This document shows positions 1 to 6,662 of a stretch of 13,635 nt of DNA, piece by piece. Under the pieces are notes generated by a model. That model saw only the letters and a list, made by a program, of their open reading frames with translations. It made no database searches and was not told the DNA's origin. Source of the DNA: Flavobacteriia bacterium. GTDB lineage: Bacteria; Bacteroidota; Bacteroidia; Flavobacteriales; Flavobacteriaceae. Position numbers and translations under genes: made by a program. Position 1 is the first letter of the stretch. Every line of letters starts with the position of its first letter. The DNA is taken from assembly GCA_018500075.1 (NCBI GenBank), contig JAHBAN010000216.1, positions 1 to 13,635 on the forward strand, given 5' to 3'.

Positions 1-651
1 GTGGCCTTTGTGCGCATGGCCTCGGGCCACTTCAAACGCGGCATGAAACTGACCCATGTGCGCAGCAAAAAGCCCATGGCCATCACAAACCCTGTGCTCT
101 TTCTTGCCTCTGATCGCGAGCTGGCCGATGAGGCTTGGGCCGGCGACATCATTGGCATTCCCAACCATGGCCAGTTGCGCATCGGCGATACGTTAACCGA
201 AGGTGAACTTTTACGTGTTACCAATATCCCCTCCTTCGCGCCCGAGCTTCTGCAAGGCGTGCGCGCGATGGACCCGATGAAGTCCAAGCACCTCGAAAAG
301 GCGCTGATGCAATTCGCCGAAGAGGGCGCGGCCAAGGTTTTCAAGCCGAGCATTGGCTCCGGTTTTATCGTCGGTGTGGTCGGCGCGCTTCAGTTTGAAG
401 TGCTCGCAAGCCGCATCGAGCTGGAATATGGCCTGCCTGTGCGCTTTGAAAGCTCGCAGTTCAAATCGGCCCGTTGGATCAAAGGTGAGCGGCAAGATGT
501 TGAAAAGTTTGTAAATTTAAACAAACAGCATATCGCGCACGACCATGATGGCGATACGGTCTACCTCACGCGCCTGCAATGGGATATCGACCGTGTCGAG
601 CGCGATCACACAGAGATCAAACTCACCGCAACCAAGGAAATGATGGTCTAG
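1..651 (+). CDS. prfC: Peptide chain release factor 3, C-terminal part (5' end outside window)
   Basis: RF3 is a cytoplasmic translational GTPase that removes RF1/RF2 from the ribosome after peptide release. Only the last 216 codons are present; full-length RF3 is about 530 residues, so the G domain lies upstream of the window. The first codon, GTG, is an internal valine and not a start. The visible part runs from the beta-barrel domain II (VRMASGHFKRGMKL near the edge, then DEAWAGDIIGIPNHG at about 42-56) into the RF3-specific C-terminal domain (LEKALMQFAEEGAAKVF at about 98-114, GALQFEVLASRIELEYG at about 127-143). These stretches are typical of RF3 and are intact to the TAG stop. The next gene starts 27 bp downstream on the same strand. 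Identity is sure; elongation factor G is ruled out by the C-terminal domain. Confidence 0.95.
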   Translation: MAFVRMASGHFKRGMKLTHVRSKKPMAITNPVLFLASDRELADEAWAGDIIGIPNHGQLRIGDTLTEGELLRVTNIPSFAPELLQGVRAMDPMKSKHLEKALMQFAEEGAAKVFKPSIGSGFIVGVVGALQFEVLASRIELEYGLPVRFESSQFKSARWIKGERQDVEKFVNLNKQHIAHDHDGDTVYLTRLQWDIDRVERDHTEIKLTATKEMMV

Positions 652-678
652 CGCCCGGCCCCGTGGCAGTGTTTTTTT

Positions 679-1437
679 ATGAGTTCCCAAACCCTCACAT
701 ATGCAGGCGGCGCCGAAGACATAATCGCCCGTTGGATGAAACGGCGCAGGCCGTTTCAGATGGAGGGCGAGTCGATTGATCCCGCCCAGGATCTATCTGC
801 TCTCGCGGCCCGCCTGCGGCCCGACACGCCCGCCCCACCTCAGGGCAAGCACGGCACATTTGCGTTAAAATCCAGCATGATAGCGCCCGAGTTCGCGGGT
901 CGCTCCGAGCTGGCCTTTCTCACTGCGCGCCTTATTGCCCTGCTCCGCCGCGCCGAGCCTCCCGCCGGGGCCGCGCCGCTCTTTCGCCGGCTCTGGGCCG
1001 AGCACAGCGCGCATCTGCTCAGCCAGCTTGACCTGCGCTGGCAGGTCTCCTCCGCCATGACATTCGCCGACCATGGCACAGCCGGCCCCGAGCAATCCTT
1101 GGGTGCCTCGCTCAAAATGCTCTTTGGCCTCATCAAACTCTACGAATTCGAGCGCCTGTTCACAGGAAGTCTGCCGCAGGAGCCACACCGCTTTGGCAAG
1201 CGCTCAAGCGCCGCCCTGCCGCTGGCCATGGACCCCTATTCGCTCAATCACGGCGGCCTCGATCTGGCTCTGCTCGCCCCGCTCTATCAACAGGCCGAGG
1301 CCGCCCCCGTGCTCAAGCCCCTCGCGCTGAGCCTGCTCCATGCGCTCAATGCCGAAGAGGGAACCATTTTCCGCCGCCTCGCCATTATGAAAGACCGGCG
1401 CGCAAAATCCCGTAAACAAAAGGAAAACCCAGAATGA
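679..1437 (+). CDS. Hypothetical protein, 252 residues, coupled to a glycosyltransferase
   Basis: I do not recognise this family. The product looks soluble: no signal peptide, no hydrophobic run long enough for a membrane segment, and a mainly helical, Leu/Ala/Arg-rich composition. The N-terminus contains WMKRRRPF, a Pro-rich linker follows at about 48-56, then a leucine-rich helical core (about 77-160) and a basic tail (KDRRAKSRKQKENPE). The stop overlaps the start of the glycosyltransferase as ATGA at 1434-1437, so the two are probably co-translated and may work in one pathway. The start is uncertain: ATG 679 follows a T7 run with no Shine-Dalgarno, and ATG 736 or ATG 760 are possible alternatives. 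Codon use resembles its neighbours, so the ORF is very likely real. Transcription may come by read-through from prfC, 27 bp upstream. Confidence 0.75.
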   Translation: MSSQTLTYAGGAEDIIARWMKRRRPFQMEGESIDPAQDLSALAARLRPDTPAPPQGKHGTFALKSSMIAPEFAGRSELAFLTARLIALLRRAEPPAGAAPLFRRLWAEHSAHLLSQLDLRWQVSSAMTFADHGTAGPEQSLGASLKMLFGLIKLYEFERLFTGSLPQEPHRFGKRSSAALPLAMDPYSLNHGGLDLALLAPLYQQAEAAPVLKPLALSLLHALNAEEGTIFRRLAIMKDRRAKSRKQKENPE

Positions 1438-2360
1438 AATGGGGCATCGTCAGCACAATCAAAGCCCCGCTGCCCGAGATAGAACGCTTTGTAGCGCATC
1501 ATCTGGAGCTGGGCGCCGAGCGGCTTGTTCTCTACCTTGATGATGACAATGACGCGGCCTTTCAAGCGCTCAATGCCCATCCCAAGCTGCGGGTTCTGCG
1601 CACCCATGGCGCCCATTGGCGCGGCAAGTCCCGCCCCGCAAAGCATCAGGCCCGCCAGACGGCCAACGCGCGCCATGCCTACAGGCGCAAGGCCGACGGG
1701 CTGGACTGGCTCGCCCATATCGATGTTGACGAGTTCCTCTGGCCGCGTGAGCAGCCCATCGCAGCCCAGCTCGCCGCCCTGCCGCCCGAGTGCATGGCCG
1801 CCCGCGTGCGCCCGATCGAGGCTTTGGCCGGCGCAAAAGGCACTTATTTCAAGGCCATGACCAACGACCGCCAGCAGCGCCAGCGCGAAACCGAGGCGAT
1901 CTATCCGACCTACGGGATGCACCTCAACGGCGGCTTTCTAAGCCATGTGGCTGGCAAGCTCTTTGCCCGCACAGGGGCCAGCGAGGTGGAGTTCAGGATC
2001 CACAATATCTTCATCAACGGGGTTCAGAACCCCTCTCAGCAAGAGCTTCTCGGCACAGAGCTGTGCCATTTGCACGCATACTCCTATGCCCATTGGATGC
2101 AAAACTACCGCTACCGCCTCGCCCATGGCGTCTATCGCGCCGAGCTAAAGCCAAACCGCGCGCCAAAGCTGGGCGGGCTAAGCCTTCATGAAGTGTTAAG
2201 AACCATAGAGGACACTGAAGGCGACGCGGGGCTAAAAGCCTTTTTTGAGGAGGTCTGCACAGCCACACCGGGGCTTTTATCACGCCTCAAAGACCATGGC
2301 CTTCTGCGCGACTACGATCTTTTGCTGGAGGAAAAACGCAAAAAACACTTCCCCACCTAA
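1434..2360 (+). CDS. Glycosyltransferase family 2-like protein (Glyco_tranf_2_4 type)
   Basis: This is a probable cytoplasmic GT-A-fold transferase that would move a sugar from a nucleotide-sugar donor to a surface polysaccharide or similar acceptor; donor and acceptor cannot be read from the sequence. Support comes from an N-terminal beta-strand followed by ERFVAHHLELGAERLVLYLDDDND (about 17-40), the usual opening of this family, and HIDVDEFLWP at 95-104, whose acidic DVDE is the DxD-like metal/nucleotide-sugar site. The C-terminal half has HLHAYSYAHW followed by a basic helix, also usual in the family. At 308 residues it looks complete. No membrane segment is visible. AAGGAAAA at about 1420-1427 serves as ribosome-binding site, and the ATGA overlap couples it to the unknown gene before it. 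Function class is confident; the exact role is not known. Confidence 0.85.
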   Translation: MKWGIVSTIKAPLPEIERFVAHHLELGAERLVLYLDDDNDAAFQALNAHPKLRVLRTHGAHWRGKSRPAKHQARQTANARHAYRRKADGLDWLAHIDVDEFLWPREQPIAAQLAALPPECMAARVRPIEALAGAKGTYFKAMTNDRQQRQRETEAIYPTYGMHLNGGFLSHVAGKLFARTGASEVEFRIHNIFINGVQNPSQQELLGTELCHLHAYSYAHWMQNYRYRLAHGVYRAELKPNRAPKLGGLSLHEVLRTIEDTEGDAGLKAFFEEVCTATPGLLSRLKDHGLLRDYDLLLEEKRKKHFPT

Positions 2361-2361
2361 A

Positions 2362-2380
2362 GCCGCCGGCACGAGGCGGC
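2362..2380 (+). repeat. GC-rich inverted repeat after the glycosyltransferase stop
   Basis: GCCGCC (2362-2367) pairs with GGCGGC (2375-2380) around a 7-base loop, starting one base after the glycosyltransferase stop codon. No T-run follows, so it does not look like a standard intrinsic terminator. It could protect the 3' end of the upstream mRNA or act with other termination factors; that role is inference. Confidence 0.5.
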
Positions 2381-2403
2381 GAGCCTCAGCCGTATCAATT
2401 TCG

Positions 2404-2438
2404 CCGCAGAACGCCCTAAAAAGGCGGTAAATTTGCGG
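2404..2438 (+). repeat. Interrupted inverted repeat in the intergenic region
   Basis: CGCC (2412-2415) pairs with GGCG (2423-2426) around an A-rich loop, and CCGCA (2404-2408) pairs with TGCGG (2434-2438) outside it, giving an interrupted stem-loop. It lies just upstream of the predicted helicase promoter. There is no T-run directly after it. It may be a transcript-end structure for the upstream operon or only a chance repeat. Confidence 0.35.
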
Positions 2439-2443
2439 ACTGA

Positions 2444-2472
2444 TTGACCTTACGCCCCCTATTGGCTAAAGA
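2444..2472 (+). promoter_or_regulatory. Predicted sigma70-type promoter of the DEAD-box helicase gene
   Basis: TTGACC at 2444-2449 matches the -35 box in five of six bases. A 17-base spacer follows, then TAAAGA at 2467-2472 as the -10 box (four of six). Transcription would start near 2479, giving a leader of about 90 bases before ATG 2570. A GANTC site (GAGTC, 2482-2486), the recognition sequence of the alphaproteobacterial CcrM methylase, lies just downstream. The placement also argues against translation starting at ATG 2444, which lies inside the -35 box. Confidence 0.6.
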
Positions 2473-2544
2473 GCCTTACAGGAGTCGATCAAGCGATAGG
2501 CTGGGCCAAACGGGCCTGACTTCAATAAGCTGCTACGGGCCCGG

Positions 2545-2571
2545 ATGTGTCCGTAAACAACGGATACACAT
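2545..2571 (+). promoter_or_regulatory. Leader hairpin covering the helicase start codon
   Basis: ATGTGT (2545-2550) pairs with ACACAT (2566-2571), and CCG (2551-2553) pairs with CGG (2561-2563). This gives nine base pairs with a two-base bulge (2564-2565) and the loop TAAACAA (2554-2560). The right arm includes the first two bases of the helicase start codon (ATG 2570-2572), and no Shine-Dalgarno sequence precedes that codon. The left arm itself contains an ATG that opens a three-codon frame, ATG TGT CCG TAA (2545-2556). The pairing is seen directly; control of translation by it is inference. Confidence 0.45.
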
Positions 2572-4081
2572 GACAAAATTTTCTGATCTGAATCTTGACC
2601 CAAAGGTTCTCAAAGCCGTGGCCGATGCTGGCTATGAAACACCCACCCCCATTCAGGCTGGCGCGATTCCCCCCGCCTTGGAAGGTCGCGACGTTCTGGG
2701 CATTGCCCAGACAGGGACAGGCAAGACCGCCTCTTTCACCCTGCCAATGATCTCGCTTCTGGCCCGTGGCCGGGCGCGCGCCCGGATGCCGCGCAGCCTC
2801 GTGCTCTGCCCGACCCGCGAACTCGCGGCCCAGGTCGCAGAGAACTTTGACGCCTATGCCAAATATGTCAAACTGACCAAAGCCCTGCTCATCGGAGGCG
2901 TCAGCTTCAAAGAGCAAGAGGCCGTGATCAACCGTGGCGCAGATGTTCTGATCGCCACGCCGGGCCGTTTGCTTGACCACTTCGAGCGCGGCAAGCTCTT
3001 GCTGACAGGCGTGCAGATCATGGTTGTGGATGAGGCCGACCGTATGCTCGACATGGGCTTTATCCCCGACATCGAGCGCATCTTCAGCCTGACGCCCTTC
3101 ACCCGCCAGACGCTTTTCTTCTCGGCCACAATGGCCCCCGAAATCGAGCGGATCACCAATACATTCCTCTCCGCGCCAGAGCGGGTCGAAGTGGCGCGCC
3201 AAGCGACAACCTCCGAAAACATCACCCAATCGGTGATCATGTTCAAAGGCTCTCGCAAAGACCGCGAAGGCACAGAAAAGCGCAAGCTCCTGCGCGAGCT
3301 GATCGAAAGCGAAGGGGACGGCTGCAAAAACGCGATTATCTTCTGCAACCGCAAGGTTGATGTCGACACCGTTGCCAAATCCATGAAGAAATACGGTCTC
3401 GACGCCGCCGCGATCCATGGCGATCTGGAGCAATCCCACCGTATGCGCACCCTTGACGGCTTCCGCGATGGCACATTGCGCTTCCTCGTTGCCTCGGATG
3501 TGGCCGCGCGCGGGCTTGATATTCCCAACGTCAGCCATGTCTTCAACTACGATGTCCCGAGCCACGCCGAAGACTATGTGCACCGCATTGGCCGCACAGG
3601 TCGCGCTGGCAAAAAAGGCACCGCAATCATGATCTGCAACCCGCGCGACGAGCGCAATCTTGCCGATATTGAAGCCTTGGTGAATCACGAAATTCCCCGT
3701 GGCGGCGATGCTCTTGTCGCTGCGCCCGAGGCCGCGCCGGCAGAGGCGCCCGCAAGCCCCTCCGCTGAGGCCAAGGCCGAGACCGCAGAGAAGCCAAAGC
3801 GCCCGTCCCGCTCTCGCAAGCCAAAACCCTCCGCTCCCAAAGCCGAGGCGAGCGCAGAGCCGCAGACAGCCGACGCGCCCAAATCCGCAGAGGCCATAGA
3901 GACCGCCGAAGCGCCCAAAGAGCCATCCGGCAGCCGTCCGGCCCAAACCGAGCGCAAAAGCAGCACGCGTGGCAACGCCTCGGGCCGCAACGCCGCGCCG
4001 CGCGGCGGGCAACCTGTCGGCCTTGGCGATGATATGCCAAGTTTTATTGCCAAAAGCTTTGAAGAGCGTCTGGAAAGCTAG
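2570..4081 (+). CDS. DEAD-box ATP-dependent RNA helicase (RhlE/CsdA-like)
   Basis: This protein unwinds short RNA duplexes using ATP, typically in ribosome assembly, mRNA turnover or cold adaptation. Starting at ATG 2570 the product has 503 residues. All core motifs are present: Q motif (F4 and TPIQ, 26-29), motif I AQTGTGKT (46-53), PTREL (81-85), TPGR (130-133), DEAD (154-157), SAT (185-187), ARGLDIP (313-319) and HRIGRTGR (338-345). After about residue 380 comes a tail rich in Ala, Pro, Glu, Lys and Ser that ends in a conserved-looking MPSFIAKSFEERL; the tail is probably disordered and may bind RNA or partners. The frame is open back to 2444, but the extra 42 residues are unlike helicase sequence and overlap the promoter. 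There is no clear Shine-Dalgarno, and a hairpin covers the start. Its stop overlaps that of the convergent oxygenase. RhlE-like is the best guess; CsdA/DeaD cannot be excluded. Confidence 0.95.
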   Translation: MTKFSDLNLDPKVLKAVADAGYETPTPIQAGAIPPALEGRDVLGIAQTGTGKTASFTLPMISLLARGRARARMPRSLVLCPTRELAAQVAENFDAYAKYVKLTKALLIGGVSFKEQEAVINRGADVLIATPGRLLDHFERGKLLLTGVQIMVVDEADRMLDMGFIPDIERIFSLTPFTRQTLFFSATMAPEIERITNTFLSAPERVEVARQATTSENITQSVIMFKGSRKDREGTEKRKLLRELIESEGDGCKNAIIFCNRKVDVDTVAKSMKKYGLDAAAIHGDLEQSHRMRTLDGFRDGTLRFLVASDVAARGLDIPNVSHVFNYDVPSHAEDYVHRIGRTGRAGKKGTAIMICNPRDERNLADIEALVNHEIPRGGDALVAAPEAAPAEAPASPSAEAKAETAEKPKRPSRSRKPKPSAPKAEASAEPQTADAPKSAEAIETAEAPKEPSGSRPAQTERKSSTRGNASGRNAAPRGGQPVGLGDDMPSFIAKSFEERLES

Positions 4082-4914
4082 TCGATCAAAGCGTCAAGCC
4101 GCTGTCCTGCCCGCTCGTGATGAATGGGCAGGGTGCGCCCGTAAAGCTGCTCTGTGCGCTCTGGCGCGCCCACCATATTCGGCTCCTCGACATATGAAAA
4201 AATCGCAACATAACGCCGCCGCTGGCCCTTGAGCGGCGCAACCCGATGCAGCGAATACCGCCCGCGAAACAGCTGCAAATCGCCCGGCTCCAGCTCAAGC
4301 ACCTTCACTTTTTCAGAGTGTCCCTGAAGCACACGGCTGACCTCGTCAAAGTTTTCACTCTCGGCACGGATCGCCGGCGCATACTCAAAGGCGCCGCCCG
4401 CTTCGGCATTCTGGATCGCCAGCGTCACCGTGAAATTATTTGTGTCAAAATGCCAGGGAAAGCCCTCGCCCTCCTCGGCCATATTGACGATCACATCGGC
4501 CAGCGGGTCGGCATAGCGATAAAACCTGTCCTCTTGCAGACAGGCCTGAATAAACCCGTCAAAGCCCTCAAAGTCATGGATCTGGCGCAGCGGCCCGTCG
4601 GCGCGGAAATTATCCGCCGGAATAAACGCGTTGGAGCGGTCAAAGAACTGCCGCTTCGGGTGGTCTTCGGGCAGGCTCGGATCATCTTTGGTAAAATAGG
4701 CGTTGGTGCGGTTAAAGGAGCGGTGGCCCTGATCAGACACGCCCTCGGCCTCCGCCGTCAGCGCCGCAACCCCGTCAGCCGTCAGAAAGCCCTTGAGCAC
4801 AGCGCAGCCATCCCGCGCCAGATCGGCGCGCACTTTCGCAAGTAAGGCCGCGCGGGCCGCGCCATCCGACCCGATGGGGTATGTTTCAAGATTGATATAC
4901 TGTTCTGCCGACAT
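4078..4914 (-). CDS. 2-oxoglutarate/Fe(II)-dependent oxygenase family protein
   Basis: A non-heme iron oxygenase that would couple decarboxylation of 2-oxoglutarate to oxidation of an unknown substrate, in the cytoplasm. The iron-binding facial triad is visible: H155 and D157 in FPWHFDTNNFTVTLAIQ, and H223 in RYSLHRVAP. R234 in RRRYVAIFSY is the likely 2-oxoglutarate carboxylate ligand. ELEPGDLQLFRGR (207-219) is the usual strand before the distal His. Because the second ligand is Asp and not Gly or Ala, a hydroxylase-type reaction is more likely than halogenation. It has 278 residues, looks complete and has no signal peptide. ATG 4914 is preceded by AGGGAGGG (4922-4929) at good spacing. It lies 80 bp downstream of rnj on the same strand, with a possible terminator between. 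Its stop shares CTAG with the helicase stop. Substrate candidates include a free amino acid or small metabolite; this is a guess from family breadth. Confidence 0.85.
   Translation of the reverse strand: MSAEQYINLETYPIGSDGAARAALLAKVRADLARDGCAVLKGFLTADGVAALTAEAEGVSDQGHRSFNRTNAYFTKDDPSLPEDHPKRQFFDRSNAFIPADNFRADGPLRQIHDFEGFDGFIQACLQEDRFYRYADPLADVIVNMAEEGEGFPWHFDTNNFTVTLAIQNAEAGGAFEYAPAIRAESENFDEVSRVLQGHSEKVKVLELEPGDLQLFRGRYSLHRVAPLKGQRRRYVAIFSYVEEPNMVGAPERTEQLYGRTLPIHHERAGQRLDALID
4106..4132. repeat. Perfect 7-bp inverted repeat near the convergent gene ends
   Basis: CCTGCCC (4106-4112) and GGGCAGG (4126-4132) form a perfect stem with a 13-base loop. It lies inside the last codons of the oxygenase and 25 bases past the helicase stop, so it would fold in both transcripts. 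No T-run follows on either strand, so it is not a standard intrinsic terminator. It is the only notable structure seen at the convergent end. Confidence 0.4.
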
Positions 4915-4979
4915 AAGCCGCCCTCCCTGTTTTGGTCAGGAGAGCGGCTCATGTCCCTGTCTTCTGTAGACTATTCGAC

Positions 4980-5009
4980 AAAAAGCCGTCGCGATCAGGC
5001 CAAACGGCT
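4980..5009 (-). terminator. Possible intrinsic terminator at the end of rnj
   Basis: Read on the minus strand, AGCCG (5009-5005) pairs with CGGCT (4988-4984), directly followed by a T-run (five T in all, 4984-4980). The loop of 16 bases is long and contains the rnj stop codon, so the stem begins in the last codons of the gene. The stem is short and the call is tentative, but it is in the right place and orientation to end the nuo-birA-coaX-rnj transcript. Confidence 0.45.
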
Positions 5010-6662
5010 GATAATCACACTCACTTCGGCTTTCTTGCCAATCTCGTCGAGCGTTGTGCGCCGCGCAACCTTGCGCAGCTCCTGCTCGATCTTGCCATCG
5101 TCCTTCAGTGTCGCGGCTTTCGCGCGCCCGAGGAACTGGCCGAGGTCTTCTTCGAGCACTTCCACCAAAGGCGCCTTGCTGCGGCCGGTTTCCGGCAGCC
5201 CCATCAGCTCGCACCACGGCTCGCTAAGCGGCTCACCGTCCTCATCAAGGATCACCGTGACAATCACGTGCCCGTTGAGCGCCATGCGGATCCGGTCGCG
5301 CACGATCCCGTCCAGCGCGCCGATCTGGGTGGAGCCGTCAAGATAGCGCCGGCCGGTCTCGATATACTCGACAACCTTGGGCTTGTTGCCCGACAGCTCG
5401 ATCATCATACCGTTCACAGCCACAGCGCTGGCGCGGCCCTTCTCCTCGGCAAGCTTTGCGTGCGCCCGCAAATGGCGGTGCTCGCCGTGCATCGGAATGA
5501 CCATCTGGGGGTCCATCAGCTCATGCGCCTTGACAATATCAGGGCGGTTGGCGTGACCCGAGACATGATACATCCCGTCATTGTCATCCACCACATCAAC
5601 CCCCATTTCAGAGAATTGGTTCATGATGGAAATCACGCCGCGCTCGTTGCCCGGAATGGTCTTTGACGAAAAGAGAAACATATCCCCCTCTTTCATCTCG
5701 ATGCCGTTGAATTTGCCACGGGCCAGCTGCGCCGAAGCCGCGCGGCGCTCGCCCTGCGAACCGGTGACCAGAAGCATGAGGTTCTCGCGCGGCACATCAC
5801 GCGCATCATCAATCGAAACCACCGGCGGAAAGCTCTTGAGAACGCCGGTTTCGATCGAGGCTTCGACCATACGGCGCATCGCGCGCCCCATAAGACAGAT
5901 CGAGCGCCCGGCGCGCTCGCCAGCCTCGGCCAGCGTCTTCACGCGGGCCACATTGGAGGCAAATGTCGTCGCCACAACCATCCGCTCCGCGCCCTTGATC
6001 AGCGCCTCAAGATTGTCGCCAAGCTCGCTTTCCGAACGGCCAGCGCTCTTGCTGAAGACATTGGTTGAGTCACAGACCAGCGCCTTGATCCCGTCTTTGG
6101 CAATCTCCTGCCAAAGCGCCTCGTCAAAGGCTTCGCCAACGATCGGGGTGTGATCAATCTTGAAATCCCCGGTGTGGAACACACGCCCGCCCGCCGTCTC
6201 AATCAACAGCGAGGAGCTTTCCGGAATCGAGTGGGACACCGGCACAAAGCTCACAGTGAAAGGCCCCGCCTCGATCCGTTCGGGATAGGCCGAAACAGTT
6301 GTGACTGTCTCATCGCCAAAGCCGTGTTCCGCGAGCTTGCGCCGCGCGATATTGGCCGTAAAGGCCCGCGCATAGACAGGCACGCCCAAGGCCCCGAAGA
6401 AGTGCCCCACCGCGCCGACATGGTCCTCATGGGCATGGGTGATAAACACCGCCTCGAGCTGGTCGCGCCGCTCGGTCAGCCATGTCAGGTCGGGGAAAAT
6501 CAGATCCACCCCGGGGGTTGTGTCCATATCGGGAAAGGTCACGCCCAGATCGACAAGAATAAGCCGCTCCTTGTCCTTCGGCCCATAGCCATAGACGTAA
6601 CAGTTCATTCCGATCTCGCCCGCCCCGCCAAGGGGAAGGTAGATTAGTCGTTGGGTGCTCAT
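4995..6662 (-). CDS. rnj: Ribonuclease J (metallo-beta-lactamase / beta-CASP family)
   Basis: RNase J is a zinc-dependent ribonuclease with 5'-3' exonuclease and endonuclease activity that matures rRNA and degrades mRNA in the cytoplasm. The 555-residue product has the expected length. Metal ligands are visible in the metallo-beta-lactamase domain: HAHEDH at 76-81, VSHSIPES with H144, and TGDFKID with D166. The beta-CASP part follows (CDSTN at 197-201, then VVATTFASNVAR), with SGHANRPD and IPMHGEHRHL further on, and a C-terminal domain beginning roughly at residue 450. The beta-CASP motifs favour RNase J over other lactamase-fold hydrolases. ATG 6662 overlaps the coaX stop as ATGA, and AGGGA lies about six bases upstream, so translation is probably coupled to coaX. 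It is the last gene of the minus-strand run; a possible terminator overlaps its stop. Confidence 0.95.
   Translation of the reverse strand: MSTQRLIYLPLGGAGEIGMNCYVYGYGPKDKERLILVDLGVTFPDMDTTPGVDLIFPDLTWLTERRDQLEAVFITHAHEDHVGAVGHFFGALGVPVYARAFTANIARRKLAEHGFGDETVTTVSAYPERIEAGPFTVSFVPVSHSIPESSSLLIETAGGRVFHTGDFKIDHTPIVGEAFDEALWQEIAKDGIKALVCDSTNVFSKSAGRSESELGDNLEALIKGAERMVVATTFASNVARVKTLAEAGERAGRSICLMGRAMRRMVEASIETGVLKSFPPVVSIDDARDVPRENLMLLVTGSQGERRAASAQLARGKFNGIEMKEGDMFLFSSKTIPGNERGVISIMNQFSEMGVDVVDDNDGMYHVSGHANRPDIVKAHELMDPQMVIPMHGEHRHLRAHAKLAEEKGRASAVAVNGMMIELSGNKPKVVEYIETGRRYLDGSTQIGALDGIVRDRIRMALNGHVIVTVILDEDGEPLSEPWCELMGLPETGRSKAPLVEVLEEDLGQFLGRAKAATLKDDGKIEQELRKVARRTTLDEIGKKAEVSVIISRLA

Noticed and set aside
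652..678. T7 run after prfC as an intrinsic terminator
   Set aside because: No convincing GC-rich stem precedes the T-run, and the next gene starts immediately after it on the same strand.
2444..2569. Upstream extension of the helicase to ATG 2444 (42 extra residues)
   Set aside because: The extra residues do not resemble a helicase N-terminus, the ATG lies inside the predicted -35 box, and MTKFSDLNL at 2570 is the normal start of this family.
2522..4012. Long minus-strand open frame opposite the helicase
   Set aside because: It is antisense to a complete, motif-rich helicase. Its sequence shows no domain and has the Arg/Ala/Gly/Cys-biased look of an antisense frame in GC-rich DNA.
4246..5666. 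Plus-strand open frames opposite the oxygenase and rnj (4246-4845, 4932-5666)
   Set aside because: They are antisense to well-supported genes and show no recognisable motifs. They are explained by GC-rich codon bias.
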